A stretch of 64,000 nucleotides of DNA from Bacillota bacterium (lineage in GTDB: Bacteria > Bacillota > Proteinivoracia > UBA4975 > VEMY01), in the NCBI GenBank assembly GCA_009711825.1, contig VEMY01000019.1:1-64000 (forward strand), read 5' to 3'. Below are positions 1 to 8,260 of the stretch, in pieces. The position numbers were made by a program, and so were the translations under genes. Numbering within the stretch: the first letter of the stretch is position 1; the number at the start of each line of letters is the position of its first letter. Below the pieces are notes generated by a model that did no database searches, had not been told where the DNA came from, and saw only the letters and a list, made by a program, of their open reading frames with translations.

Positions 1-313
1 TTTCCGAAGCTGTTAAGACCGGCAACAAGTTATACTGCTGGAACACGAAGCCAACCTGAGTACGACGAAAATCTGCCTGTTGACGGTCATTGAGTTTGTG
101 CAAATCTATGCCCTGGCACATAATTTTGCCTTCAGTGGGTTGCTCCAGAAGACCCAACAAGTATAGGAGCGTAGATTTCCCGGAACCGGAGGGGCCAACA
201 ATTGAAACAAATTCCCCCTCCTCAATACTCAGCGAAATGCCGTCTACAGCTCGCACTGCATACTGACCGGACTTATATTCCTTAACCAAAGCGTTTGTCG
301 CTAAGAATGGCAT
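1..313 (-). CDS. ABC transporter ATP-binding protein, MacB/LolD-like (5' part; 3' end outside window)
   Basis: Reading from the ATG at 313 down to the window edge gives 104 codons of a typical LolD/MacB-type ATPase. A Walker A motif (GPSGSGKST) lies near residue 40 and a Q-loop (GFVFQQYNLLP) near residue 93. The signature motif, Walker B and H-loop fall outside the window. The gene begins 20 nt after the stop of the large FtsX-type permease at 333-3233, so the two form an operon. Members of this family energise extrusion of peptides or lipids, or drive mechanotransmission, rather than import. Substrate unknown. Confidence 0.93.
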   Translation of the reverse strand, partial: MPFLATNALVKEYKSGQYAVRAVDGISLSIEEGEFVSIVGPSGSGKSTLLYLLGLLEQPTEGKIMCQGIDLHKLNDRQQADFRRTQVGFVFQQYNLLPVLTASE

Positions 314-332
314 ATGGTTTTTCCCCTTTCAC

Positions 333-3233
333 TTATTCTTCGCGGATTACTTGTGCCGCCGGAATCTTTTTGGCGCGCCCAGCTGGCACTAGCGCTGCCA
401 ACCCTCCAACCAAAGCAGGCAACAAAACGAGCAACAAACCGTTGAGCAATGGTTTCGGCGGCAACAGCCCGAAAACATACATGTAGAAAAATCCAGCAGC
501 CACAGTCCCAATAACGCCACCCACCAAGCCAAGGCTGACCCCTTCGCAAAACAGGAGCCCGGAGACGGTATTGTTCCGCCAGCCGATTGCTTTCAACAGC
601 CCGAGCTCTTTTTGTCGCTCCCTGAGGTTCATCAACAGCGCATCGGTTACTGCCAACCCTGCCACAGCGAAAATTAGGCCGTTTAAAACAAAGTGATAGC
701 CTCTGAATTCCAATGCCAGATACTCGCCCAGCAACGTTTCGCCCATCAGTGATTGCACACCAAAATATACAAAAAAGCTGAAGGCCAGCATCCCAGCGGG
801 TATAATCATTGCCAGGAGGGTGACAAAGGTCCGTCCCAGGCGCAATGTTAGTCCCCGCAGAATAAAGCCCAGGGGGTGTGCCCCGCCAATCCGGGACTTA
901 CTTTTTAACTCACCTTGCCTGACCCCAGCCAGGGGTGGGATGAAGATGGTGCGAATAAGCGGTGGTATTCCACCAATCAGAAAGGTAACGAGCACCGCCG
1001 GCGCAACCAATAGCAACACCATAGAGTCCAGATACCGCTCGCTGAACATCCAGACCAAGGCAAGTACTGTGGCAGTCGTTATCCCGGCCAGCAGAGCGAC
1101 AAGCAGAGTTTCGGTCAGGGATACCCGAAACACGGTGCTCCGCCGCCACCCTAAAGAACGCAAGGCCGAGAACTCACCGATCCGCCCCACAGCCGAAATA
1201 TATGTAGTATTGCCGATAAACAATGTCCCCACCGCCAGCAGTCCTAAAGTAATCCAAAAGGTGCCCCGGTTAGTCTCTTCATAGATGCGAATATGAGTGC
1301 CCAGCTTAATCCAATGCTGTTCCACCACCCCGTATAGATCTCTGGGCTCACCGTCTGCCATTTGATATTCCGGCATCACAACCGTGATTTTCTTATGCCA
1401 ATTATAAGGGTTATATTGAATTTGCTGGTACTGATTGCTTAAATCCTCATAGCCTAATTCGGCTAAGGGCTTTTCCAAATGAGTCATAACAACCGACAGC
1501 AACTCTTCTCTCTCGGTTTCCGTCATTCCTCTAGGCAAGATGAACATGGGCTTTTCGGTGTCCAGGAACCAATCACGCATATCCGTTTCCAGGGTATAAA
1601 AATCGATTGTGGTAGGCATACCTGTTGCCAGTTCAAGCTCCTGAATGCTGTCTTGAAGAGCAGATACGACATACTCCAGGTAGTTTTCACGCTCCGCATT
1701 ATTATAACTATATAAGTGGACGGGCTTACGCTGCTGGGACGAACCAAGAACGATATCCGCGTGCAACCCGGTGCGCTCTTCAATTTGCTGAGCGATATAT
1801 GCGATACGCAGCTGACTCTCTTCACTCATATCATCTACGCCAGATACCCGAACCCGCACAGAATCTATGCCAACATCCCCCAAAACATCTGTTGCCTCCA
1901 GGGGAACCAGCCCGCCAATTGGCGCACCGACAAAATCATAGGCATGAACAAATCTGGCGTAAGTTTCTGGTGGGACCGGGGCGCCGTTAAGACCGCTCAA
2001 CACTATTTCGGGACTGGAACGGTATATTTCCAGCGGCGCCGCAACCGGCGAGTCGCTTTCCATCACCGAAAGCAGCTCTGGGTCAAAAGTACCGGCATAG
2101 GAGTATTGAATTGTGCCACCAGTTAATGAACCCGGGCGGTCATCGCCAGCCGGCCGCCGGAAGACCTGGTTTCTGCCCCCCAGCTCATACCGACCGGTGA
2201 CATCCTGATTCAAAGGATCTAGAGATAAGCTGCCCCCCAGTGTATGGGAAAAGAGAGCAATTTCGCCCCCTGAATCACTGTACTCAAGGCCCTCCGGTGC
2301 CCGAAATTCGGTTTGCGCAAAGGTTTCGCCAAATCCCGGCAGAGTCAAGGGAACCTCTAAATTCAGATCAAAGTCTTTGACATGCTCCTCTTTCGCCTGC
2401 CTAAACAAGTTCCTGTCGGTATCCGCCAACATCTCTACGGTTTCCAGTCTGGGTGTCATTTCAGTCAACCGTGATAGACTTACCGATGCATTCCCCTCCG
2501 GGCCATAGTACTGGTTCAATATAATAGGAAGATTGATCTGTCCTTCACCATCCCTGTAATTTCCACCTTGGGAAGGCAAATCTCCTTCTATTAGCGCCCT
2601 ATCCAGGCCATGCAAGGCCGCCTCCGCTTCAAGATCCACCGCAACCACATTTATGGTAAATTGCATGGCGCTAAACCGGTACGGGGGAATACTGAGCCCG
2701 GCGTTATAGAACAAACTTATGGGAATCTCATCATATTCTGTTCCAAACTCCATAAAGGAATCGTGGCTAATAAAATAACTGGTATAGCTGGTTTTGATAT
2801 TTTCAATTCCGTTGCTTTCCGTTACAGTAATTACTTCTTTATAAACCCCGGGCTCTAAATTATCATAAGGCATTGGCACACCAACGCCTGATTGAACATA
2901 CGCGGGACCAACTACTGCCAGGGGCGCCGCCACCTCAACTCCTTCAATATCCCGAATTGCTTCCAATTGAAGGACAGATATCTCGTGATCGGAAAAATGA
3001 TTGGACTGAAACTTACTGCTAACACTTTCATCGGCCTTTTCAATTTCGCTGACTGCCGAGTGCGGTCGAACCAGAATATCATAATCTGTCCGCCAGTGCT
3101 GAGCCAACTCTTCGTCAACAGTGCCCTGGATCGACCGGGCTGTAGACGCGGACAAACCAGCGGCAAGAGAGACAAGCAAAATGCCCAATAAAACTAGAAA
3201 TAAGCGCTCCTTACGTCGAAACAAAGTAAGCAC
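333..3233 (-). CDS. ABC transporter permease, FtsX/MacB family (966 aa)
   Basis: Large permease with one N-terminal membrane segment (about residues 10-30), a very long extracytoplasmic domain (about 30-640), and then FtsX-type membrane segments at about 655-770 and 835-960. Conserved FtsX-type phrases are visible: RIGEFSALRSLGWRR after the first core segment, and RERQKELGLLKAIGWR followed by the C-terminal VPAGRAKKIPAAQVIREE. This is the fused, double-FtsX organisation common in Firmicutes exporters. The start is a GTG about 10 nt after AAGGGGG; an ATG 7 nt upstream is in another frame. It is followed directly by its ATPase (1-313). Substrate not inferable: no linked membrane fusion protein or regulator is in the window. 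Confidence 0.9.
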   Translation of the reverse strand: MLTLFRRKERLFLVLLGILLVSLAAGLSASTARSIQGTVDEELAQHWRTDYDILVRPHSAVSEIEKADESVSSKFQSNHFSDHEISVLQLEAIRDIEGVEVAAPLAVVGPAYVQSGVGVPMPYDNLEPGVYKEVITVTESNGIENIKTSYTSYFISHDSFMEFGTEYDEIPISLFYNAGLSIPPYRFSAMQFTINVVAVDLEAEAALHGLDRALIEGDLPSQGGNYRDGEGQINLPIILNQYYGPEGNASVSLSRLTEMTPRLETVEMLADTDRNLFRQAKEEHVKDFDLNLEVPLTLPGFGETFAQTEFRAPEGLEYSDSGGEIALFSHTLGGSLSLDPLNQDVTGRYELGGRNQVFRRPAGDDRPGSLTGGTIQYSYAGTFDPELLSVMESDSPVAAPLEIYRSSPEIVLSGLNGAPVPPETYARFVHAYDFVGAPIGGLVPLEATDVLGDVGIDSVRVRVSGVDDMSEESQLRIAYIAQQIEERTGLHADIVLGSSQQRKPVHLYSYNNAERENYLEYVVSALQDSIQELELATGMPTTIDFYTLETDMRDWFLDTEKPMFILPRGMTETEREELLSVVMTHLEKPLAELGYEDLSNQYQQIQYNPYNWHKKITVVMPEYQMADGEPRDLYGVVEQHWIKLGTHIRIYEETNRGTFWITLGLLAVGTLFIGNTTYISAVGRIGEFSALRSLGWRRSTVFRVSLTETLLVALLAGITTATVLALVWMFSERYLDSMVLLLVAPAVLVTFLIGGIPPLIRTIFIPPLAGVRQGELKSKSRIGGAHPLGFILRGLTLRLGRTFVTLLAMIIPAGMLAFSFFVYFGVQSLMGETLLGEYLALEFRGYHFVLNGLIFAVAGLAVTDALLMNLRERQKELGLLKAIGWRNNTVSGLLFCEGVSLGLVGGVIGTVAAGFFYMYVFGLLPPKPLLNGLLLVLLPALVGGLAALVPAGRAKKIPAAQVIREE

Positions 3234-3409
3234 AAACCATTAACCCCCTTCAGGTACATTCACTTTAAAGAAATCCAAGGTAAATCATCGGTGTAAAACT
3301 ATTCTCCTTGCCCTTAATTTCGTTTTTTTTTTATTTTCCTGCAACTAGGCTGGAAAATAATATCCATATTACAATTTGTTTACTACTGGCTTTTCTTCCT
3401 CTCCGCGTT

Positions 3410-3415
3410 TATAAT
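3410..3415 (+). promoter_or_regulatory. -10 element of the putative rsgA leader promoter
   Basis: A perfect TATAAT lies at 3410-3415, which would start transcription near 3422, ahead of the leader peptide and terminator. The -35 region at the right distance (TGGCTT, 3387-3392) is poor, so this rests mainly on the -10 and on the structured leader downstream. Confidence 0.5.
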
Positions 3416-3457
3416 GGAGGTAATCAGTGGCAAATCCTCTGAAAGGGGTTGATTAGT

Positions 3458-3490
3458 ATGAGAAACGAAAACAAGGTGGTTGTCCGTTAA
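3458..3490 (+). CDS. Putative 10-aa leader peptide MRNENKVVVR
   Basis: ATG at 3458 lies 9 nt after AAAGGGG (3442-3448). Ten codons, stop TAA at 3488-3490. The ORF sits between a -10 element and an intrinsic terminator preceding rsgA, the usual layout for translation-coupled attenuation. The Val-Val codons GTGGTT are the part that could pair with the terminator. A peptide this short can arise by chance, so support comes from the ribosome binding site and context. Confidence 0.4.
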   Translation: MRNENKVVVR

Positions 3491-3566
3491 CTTCATACCG
3501 GGCGCCTTTGGCACTTGTGCCGGGCAATGCCCATCCCCATTCAAAGAGCATACCCTGAAAATGCCG

Positions 3567-3594
3567 AACCACAGGGATACTCCTGTGGTTTTTG
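3567..3594 (+). terminator. Intrinsic terminator (attenuator) upstream of rsgA
   Basis: Nine-base-pair stem AACCACAGG (3567-3575) with CCTGTGGTT (3582-3590), loop GATACT, then a T run. It ends 38 nt before the rsgA start and there is no gene upstream on this strand apart from the leader peptide, so it probably controls read-through into rsgA. Confidence 0.75.
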
Positions 3595-3631
3595 TGTGCG
3601 CTTTTTTAGGGATGTATTAAGGAGGATTTAC

Positions 3632-4717
3632 TTGAATTTAAAAGATTATGGCTGGAGCCCACAGTTGGCAGAACAATTCCAGCCCTACGAAGAACAGGGC
3701 CAGATTCCGGCCCGTGTAACCGCATGCTGGTCCTGGCAGTATGAAATCGCAACCGACGAGGAAGTGGCCCGAGCGGAAATATCCGGTAAACTGCGGCACA
3801 ATGCCCTTTACGCCGCCCGGCGTCCGGTAACCGGCGATTGGGTGGCGGTCCAAAAGGCCGATTCAGAAAAGTATATTATCAATGCTGTCTTGCCCCGCTC
3901 TAGCTGCTTGCAGCGACAACAGGTAAACGACAACCCGGAGGCCCAGGCGATTGCCGCCAATATTGACGTCTGCCTGATTATCCAGGCACTTGCGGGCGAT
4001 TATAACCTGGCCCGGCTAGACCGCTATATTGCCCTGGCAATAAACGCCGGGGCCACACCGCATATTGTGCTGACCAAAGCCGATCTTGTCCCTGAGGCCG
4101 ACGAACTGGCAAAAGCCGTGCAGAATCACCATCCCGGAGTAAAGATAGATGTGGTCTCGGCTGTCAGCGGCGCCGGTGTCGACCAGCTTCGGCAACAACT
4201 GAACCCAGGCCGCACCTATGTGGCCATCGGCAGCTCCGGTGTCGGCAAATCGACGTTACTCAATGTCCTAGCGGCAGAGGAGCTGATGAAGACCGCCTCC
4301 GTCCGTGAAGAGGATCATCGTGGCCGCCACACCACCACCCACCGACAGCTATCTGTCCTGCCCGGTGGCGCGCTCTATATCGACACCCCGGGCATTCGCG
4401 AGCTGGAACTGTTTGCCCCGGGCGGACTCACCGGCACGTTTCAAGACATTGAGACCCTAGCCGCCGCCTGCAAGTTCCGGGATTGTACCCATGAAAACGA
4501 ACCGGGCTGCGCGGTTCGCCGGGCGCTTGAAAGCGGCGAGCTTACCCAAGAGCGCCTTAGCAATTACCATAAACTGCTGCAGGAAGAAGGCATGTTTCAT
4601 AAAAAGCAGATCCGTCTCAACAAAAAGGTGTCCAAGACCCGCATCAAACGCAGAGGTGTGCACTATAAGGATTATGTCCGTGGTGGCACGGACAAAGACT
4701 GGCTGGGTGACATTTAG
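3632..4717 (+). CDS. rsgA: Ribosome small subunit-dependent GTPase A, RsgA (361 aa)
   Basis: Late-stage 30S assembly GTPase that binds near the decoding centre and hydrolyses GTP in a 30S-dependent way. The circularly permuted GTPase order is visible: G4 TKAD (about residue 146), then G1 GSSGVGKST (about 200-208), then G3 DTPG (about 251). A C-terminal zinc knuckle CKFRDCTHENEPGC follows at about 280-293. An OB-like N-terminal region precedes the GTPase. I chose the TTG at 3632 because it follows AAGGAGG (3619-3625) by 6 nt and gives the family-typical N-terminus MNLKDYGWSP; an in-frame ATG at 3515 would add residues read through the terminator. The C-terminus is basic, suited to RNA binding. 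Confidence 0.95.
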   Translation: MNLKDYGWSPQLAEQFQPYEEQGQIPARVTACWSWQYEIATDEEVARAEISGKLRHNALYAARRPVTGDWVAVQKADSEKYIINAVLPRSSCLQRQQVNDNPEAQAIAANIDVCLIIQALAGDYNLARLDRYIALAINAGATPHIVLTKADLVPEADELAKAVQNHHPGVKIDVVSAVSGAGVDQLRQQLNPGRTYVAIGSSGVGKSTLLNVLAAEELMKTASVREEDHRGRHTTTHRQLSVLPGGALYIDTPGIRELELFAPGGLTGTFQDIETLAAACKFRDCTHENEPGCAVRRALESGELTQERLSNYHKLLQEEGMFHKKQIRLNKKVSKTRIKRRGVHYKDYVRGGTDKDWLGDI

Positions 4718-4740
4718 TGATTACAAAGGAGTTGATGCAG

Positions 4741-5151
4741 ATGAACATCAAATACCAGACAACAAAAGACCTGCCCCAACAGGCAGTGCAAGAACTGTAT
4801 AGTGATGCCGGCTGGCTTGCGTACACAAAAGACATTGATGGCCTAATGCGGGCGCTTGCCAACTCCCTGGCGGTTATCAGCGCCTGGGACGGCGAAGAGC
4901 TGGTGGGCCTGATCCGGGTGGTAGGCGATGGCCAGTCCATCCTTTATATCCAGGATATCCTGGTGCGAAAATCCCATAAACGCTGCGGCATAGGCAGCGA
5001 ACTGCTAAACCAAATCCTCGAAGAGTTCCGTCATGTTCGCCAAAAGGTGCTGCTCACCGATGAGTCGCCCGAGACCAGGGGTTTTTATGAAGCCAACGGT
5101 TTTCAATCCTGCGACAAAGGCGAAACCGTCGCCTTTGCCCGCTTTAACTAA
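4741..5151 (+). CDS. GNAT family N-acetyltransferase (136 aa)
   Basis: Small GCN5-related acetyltransferase. The acetyl-CoA binding loop appears as RKSHKRCGIGSELL (about residues 80-93), preceded by the ILYIQDILV strand, with the C-terminal FYEANGF motif. The ATG at 4741 lies 9 nt after AAAGGAG; an ATG at 4735 is too close to it. It starts 23 nt after the rsgA stop, so it is probably co-transcribed with rsgA. Substrate unknown; close relatives include YhbS/PhnO-like small-molecule acetyltransferases. Confidence 0.85.
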   Translation: MNIKYQTTKDLPQQAVQELYSDAGWLAYTKDIDGLMRALANSLAVISAWDGEELVGLIRVVGDGQSILYIQDILVRKSHKRCGIGSELLNQILEEFRHVRQKVLLTDESPETRGFYEANGFQSCDKGETVAFARFN

Positions 5152-5180
5152 AAGAGGGATGCCTGACCGGCATCCCTCTT
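5152..5180. terminator. Hairpin after the acetyltransferase
   Basis: Twelve-base-pair perfect stem AAGAGGGATGCC (5152-5163) with GGCATCCCTCTT (5169-5180), loop TGACC. The following T run is weak. It starts directly after the stop codon and probably ends the rsgA-acetyltransferase transcript. Confidence 0.65.
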
Positions 5181-5252
5181 CGCTTATCCATATATCATAA
5201 CTACTGAGTAGAAGATCTAGGGGAGATGAGTACGACCTGACGGACCTTCTTG

Positions 5253-5266
5253 CAAACAACTGTTCC
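5253..5266. promoter_or_regulatory. LexA (SOS) box of the Y-family polymerase operon
   Basis: CAAACAACTGTTCC matches the Gram-positive LexA consensus CGAACRNRYGTTYC at 12 of 14 positions, with both half-sites nearly intact. It overlaps the expected -35 region of a promoter whose -10 would be TACAAT (5286-5291). This is the expected place for repression of an error-prone polymerase gene. Confidence 0.6.
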
Positions 5267-5338
5267 CCTCTCTCCAAATATATAGTACAATATAGCTGGG
5301 TGGATGTGCAGGCCACAGATCCAGGAGGTGACTGGCAG

Positions 5339-6862
5339 ATGAAGAGCAGAATCTATATCGCCATCGACCTAAAGTCTTTTTATGCTTCGGTGGAATGCAT
5401 GGAGCGCGGACTTGATCCAATGACCACCAATCTTGTTGTCGCTGATGATAGTCGAACTACAAAAACAATATGTCTTGCCGTCTCCCCCGCTCTAAAAGCC
5501 CACGGCATTCCAGGAAGACCGCGGTTGTTTGAAGTTGTGCAAAAGGTTAAGGAAATTAATGCAAAGCGGCGGCGCAAGGCACCGGGGCATACCTTTACCG
5601 GCTCTTCTTGTGATGACAATGAACTGAGTTCTTCCCCTGACCTATCCTTGGACTATATAACTGCACCGCCGCGAATGGCCCGCTACATGGAGTACAGTAC
5701 GAGAATTTACGATGTTTATTTAAAGCATATCGCCCCTGAAGACATCCATGTTTACTCCATTGACGAGGTCTTTATGGACATCACCGATTACCTCAACACT
5801 TATAAACTTTCGCCCCGAGAACTGGCTAAGAAAATTATCCTCGACGTCCTTGCCACCACGGGCATTACTGCCACGGCAGGAATAGGCACGAACTTGTACC
5901 TGGCTAAAATCGCCATGGATATCCAGGCAAAGCGTATTCCCACAGATGAAAGTGGTGTCCGTATTGCCGAGTTGGATGAGATGAGTTATCGGCGACTATT
6001 ATGGTCCCATCGCCCCATTACTGACTTCTGGCGCGTAGGCAGGGGCTATGCAAAGAAACTGGAGGGAAAAGGCCTCTATACCATGGGCGACATAGCAAGG
6101 TGCTCCTTGGGTGAGCCCACCGATTTTCACAACGAAGACCTGCTGTACAGACTTTTCGGTGTCAATGCCGAACTGCTCATCGATCATGCTTGGGGATGGG
6201 AGCCTTGTACCATCGCTGACATCAAAGCATACAAACCCAGCGCCAAGAGTGTGGGCTCGGGTCAGGTCTTGCATAATCCCTATAGCTTCGAAAAGGCTAA
6301 ACTGGTTGTGCGAGAAATGACTGAGTTATTGGTGCTGGACCTGGTGGATAAAGAGCTTGTGACAGATCAGATGGTGCTGACGGTGGGATATGATATTGAA
6401 AACCTCAAGGACGAAAAAATACGCCAATCCTACCATGGCGCAATTACCACCGATCACTACGGTCGTTCTGTTCCCAAGCATGCCCATGGCAGTGTTAACC
6501 TTAAGGGGCCCACATCCTCCACTAAGCAGATTTTACAGGCCGTCATGGAGCTTTTTGAGCGCATCGTCGACCAGAACCTTCTAGTCAGGAGGGTCACCAT
6601 TGCGGCAAACCACGTAGTTGATGAGGCATCTATTGGCAAGACTAACGACATTGAGCAACTTGACTTGTTTACCGACTACCAGGCCGAGGAGGTAAAACAC
6701 AAACAAGAGGAAGCCGAACTAATACGAGAAAGGAAAACCCAAGAGGCAACCCTGGCCATCAGGAAAAAATACGGCAAGAATGCCATCCTCAAGGGAATGA
6801 ACCTGGAGGAAGGCGCCACCACCACGGAGCGAAATAAGCAGATTGGAGGGCATAAGGCATGA
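5339..6862 (+). CDS. Y-family DNA polymerase, UmuC/UvrX-like (507 aa)
   Basis: Error-prone translesion polymerase. The first catalytic carboxylate lies in IDLKSFYASVEC near the N-terminus, and the palm motif YSIDEVFMD (about residue 140) supplies the other two. The helix-hairpin-helix and little-finger regions follow. At 507 aa it is longer than DinB (about 350-410 aa) and matches the Firmicutes UvrX/YqjW-type proteins, which often have a charged C-terminal tail like the one seen after residue 450. The ATG at 5339 lies 10 nt after AGGAGG (5323-5328) and gives the conserved start MKSRIYIAIDLKSFYA. It overlaps the next gene by 4 nt (ATGA), as usual for polymerase-YolD pairs, and has a LexA-box promoter. 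Confidence 0.93.
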   Translation: MKSRIYIAIDLKSFYASVECMERGLDPMTTNLVVADDSRTTKTICLAVSPALKAHGIPGRPRLFEVVQKVKEINAKRRRKAPGHTFTGSSCDDNELSSSPDLSLDYITAPPRMARYMEYSTRIYDVYLKHIAPEDIHVYSIDEVFMDITDYLNTYKLSPRELAKKIILDVLATTGITATAGIGTNLYLAKIAMDIQAKRIPTDESGVRIAELDEMSYRRLLWSHRPITDFWRVGRGYAKKLEGKGLYTMGDIARCSLGEPTDFHNEDLLYRLFGVNAELLIDHAWGWEPCTIADIKAYKPSAKSVGSGQVLHNPYSFEKAKLVVREMTELLVLDLVDKELVTDQMVLTVGYDIENLKDEKIRQSYHGAITTDHYGRSVPKHAHGSVNLKGPTSSTKQILQAVMELFERIVDQNLLVRRVTIAANHVVDEASIGKTNDIEQLDLFTDYQAEEVKHKQEEAELIRERKTQEATLAIRKKYGKNAILKGMNLEEGATTTERNKQIGGHKA

Positions 6863-7284
6863 CAAGGTCATATGAAGACATTATCAACTTGCCTCGCCAT
6901 GTATCGAAAACCCGGCCCCCTATGTCGATTATTAATCGTGCCGCCCAATTTGCCCCCTTCGCCGCCCTTACCGGTCACGATGCCGCCGTCAAAGAAACCG
7001 CTAGACTCACCGACAAGAGAGTGGAGTTAGATGAGTGCGAAAAGGAAAGATTGAACGACAAACTGCAGCTTGTTGCAGAATGCCTAGAGGACTATCCGGA
7101 AATATCCATAACCTACTTCCAGCCTGATAGCAAAAAAGCCGGTGGCTCTTATGTTACAACCACCGGTCAGGTGAAGAAAATAGACGCATATCGGCGTGTC
7201 ATCGTCATGTCCGGGGGGATAACCATACCCATTGAGGAAATCCTGGACATAGACGGCAGCTTATTCTCACAAGCTGAGGATTGA
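6859..7284 (+). CDS. YolD-like protein (141 aa)
   Basis: Small protein of the YolD family. The characteristic N-terminal motif RAAQFAPFAALTGHD is present at about residues 27-41, and a C-terminal segment resembles the beta-rich WYL-like or SH3-like part of the family. Its start overlaps the polymerase stop by 4 nt, indicating translational coupling. YolD proteins are nearly always encoded beside UmuC/UvrX-type polymerases and are thought to be their accessory partner, a functional analogue of UmuD; the biochemical role is not settled. Confidence 0.9.
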   Translation: MTRSYEDIINLPRHVSKTRPPMSIINRAAQFAPFAALTGHDAAVKETARLTDKRVELDECEKERLNDKLQLVAECLEDYPEISITYFQPDSKKAGGSYVTTTGQVKKIDAYRRVIVMSGGITIPIEEILDIDGSLFSQAED

Positions 7285-7316
7285 GCAATTACTTGTCGAT
7301 CTTCATGAGCAGTAAG

Positions 7317-8051
7317 CTATAAATCGGCAAATATCTCCTGCACCGACAGCTCTAATCCCTTAAATGTCTCTGAACTAACCACATCTCCCGCAAAGAAAGT
7401 AGTAAACTTAGCCACTTCCCGTTCTGCGGTAAAAGAATAAAACGTCAGTTGCTTGGCATCTGGATCTACAATCCAGTATTCTGACACGCCGCTCTTGCGG
7501 TATAGCTCCAGCTTAGTGGCAAGGTCCTTGCCCTTCGTAGAGGGAGAGAGGACCTCGACAATTAATGTCGGTACGCCATGGTACTTATTATCCTGTACCT
7601 TGTCCTTATCACAGACCACAACAATGTCCGGTTGAACCACATTCGGATCTTCCATAAACTTGGCAGCAAAGCCAAAAAGCCGGACATCAAAGGGTGATGT
7701 CAATGGCTGGCAAGATTTGTCTCTGAAATAATTATAGAAACGACCGGCAATCTCATTGACTACCACCTGGTGAGAATAACTGGGGGCAGCCAACAGATAT
7801 ACCTCGCCACCAATCAACTCATAGCGTTGGTCAGAGGACTCCACCAGCGCCTCGTATTCCTCGTAGGTAATCTTTCGTCGGGTGGTCTTATAATTCATAG
7901 CCTCTTCATGAAGGATGGCGTAATCCGGCACAGTGTACTTAGTTAACTTGGCTACATTTTTGCCGTTTTTCACCACGATGATATCTTCCTTTTCCAACAT
8001 GGCAAGGTATTTGCCAAAGGCATTCTGCAAGTCTGTAGAATTGACCCGCAT
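7317..8051 (-). CDS. Phd-like antitoxin domain fused to Uma2-family endonuclease-like domain (244 aa)
   Basis: Residues 1-45 (MRVNSTDLQNAFGKYLAML...VVKNGKNVAKL) look like the DNA-binding half of a Phd/YefM antitoxin. Residues about 60-244 are a Uma2/DUF820 domain of the PD-(D/E)XK nuclease fold: YELIGGEVY, then PDIVVVCD (conserved Asp), then TLIVEVLSPSTKGKDLATKLELYRKSGV with Glu and Lys, and EYWIVDPDAKQL. The ATG at 8051 follows AGGAGG with 7-nt spacing, better than the in-frame start 18 nt upstream. It is monocistronic, with two palindromic TAGCTA boxes upstream. Uma2 proteins are widespread and poorly understood; fusion to an antitoxin-like domain suggests either autoregulation or a self-contained toxin-antitoxin protein. 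Confidence 0.82.
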   Translation of the reverse strand: MRVNSTDLQNAFGKYLAMLEKEDIIVVKNGKNVAKLTKYTVPDYAILHEEAMNYKTTRRKITYEEYEALVESSDQRYELIGGEVYLLAAPSYSHQVVVNEIAGRFYNYFRDKSCQPLTSPFDVRLFGFAAKFMEDPNVVQPDIVVVCDKDKVQDNKYHGVPTLIVEVLSPSTKGKDLATKLELYRKSGVSEYWIVDPDAKQLTFYSFTAEREVAKFTTFFAGDVVSSETFKGLELSVQEIFADL

Positions 8052-8082
8052 AGTACCACCTCCTGCCACAAGGATAACAGAG

Positions 8083-8115
8083 AATAGCTATTAGCTCAAC
8101 AAAATATAGCTATTA
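8083..8115. promoter_or_regulatory. Two palindromic boxes upstream of the Phd-Uma2 gene
   Basis: ATAGCTATTA occurs at 8084-8093 and again at 8106-8115, 22 bp apart, about two helical turns. Each contains the palindrome TAGCTA. They lie between the start codon (8051) and a minus-strand TGTATAAT -10 box (8133-8140), a suitable place for autorepression by the Phd-like N-terminal domain. Confidence 0.45.
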
Positions 8116-8227
8116 TATTTCTTATGTTCCCTATTATACAACATAATATTAGTCACATACTGCCCTACCCCTTTTAACAGACAACAGGTCATTTTTTATT
8201 TCCACCTATAGATATACTTCGGAACGA

Positions 8228-8255
8228 TTCAGGGGCGCCTTTCGGCGCCCCTGAA
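8228..8255. terminator. Hairpin terminator after the DUF1292 gene
   Basis: Twelve-base-pair stem TTCAGGGGCGCC (8228-8239) with GGCGCCCCTGAA (8244-8255) and loop TTTC, 6 nt beyond the stop of the minus-strand gene. The T run is weak but the stem is strong. Confidence 0.65.
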
Positions 8256-8260
8256 CTGTA

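Larger units (their letters stand above)
3422..3594 (+). ncRNA. Structured 5' leader of rsgA, probable transcription attenuator
   Basis: About 170 nt between a TATAAT box and a strong intrinsic terminator, upstream of rsgA and on the same strand. It contains a 10-codon ORF with its own ribosome binding site (3458-3490), a stem GTATGA/TCATAC (3456-3461 with 3493-3498) enclosing that ORF, GC-rich hairpins near 3500-3535, and the terminator hairpin at 3567-3590. The segment GTGGTT (3476-3481) inside the leader ORF is complementary to AACCAC at the foot of the terminator (3567-3572). It could therefore act as an anti-terminator when it is not covered by a ribosome. It matches no riboswitch class I recognise. 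The structure is my reading, not a folding calculation. Confidence 0.5.
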
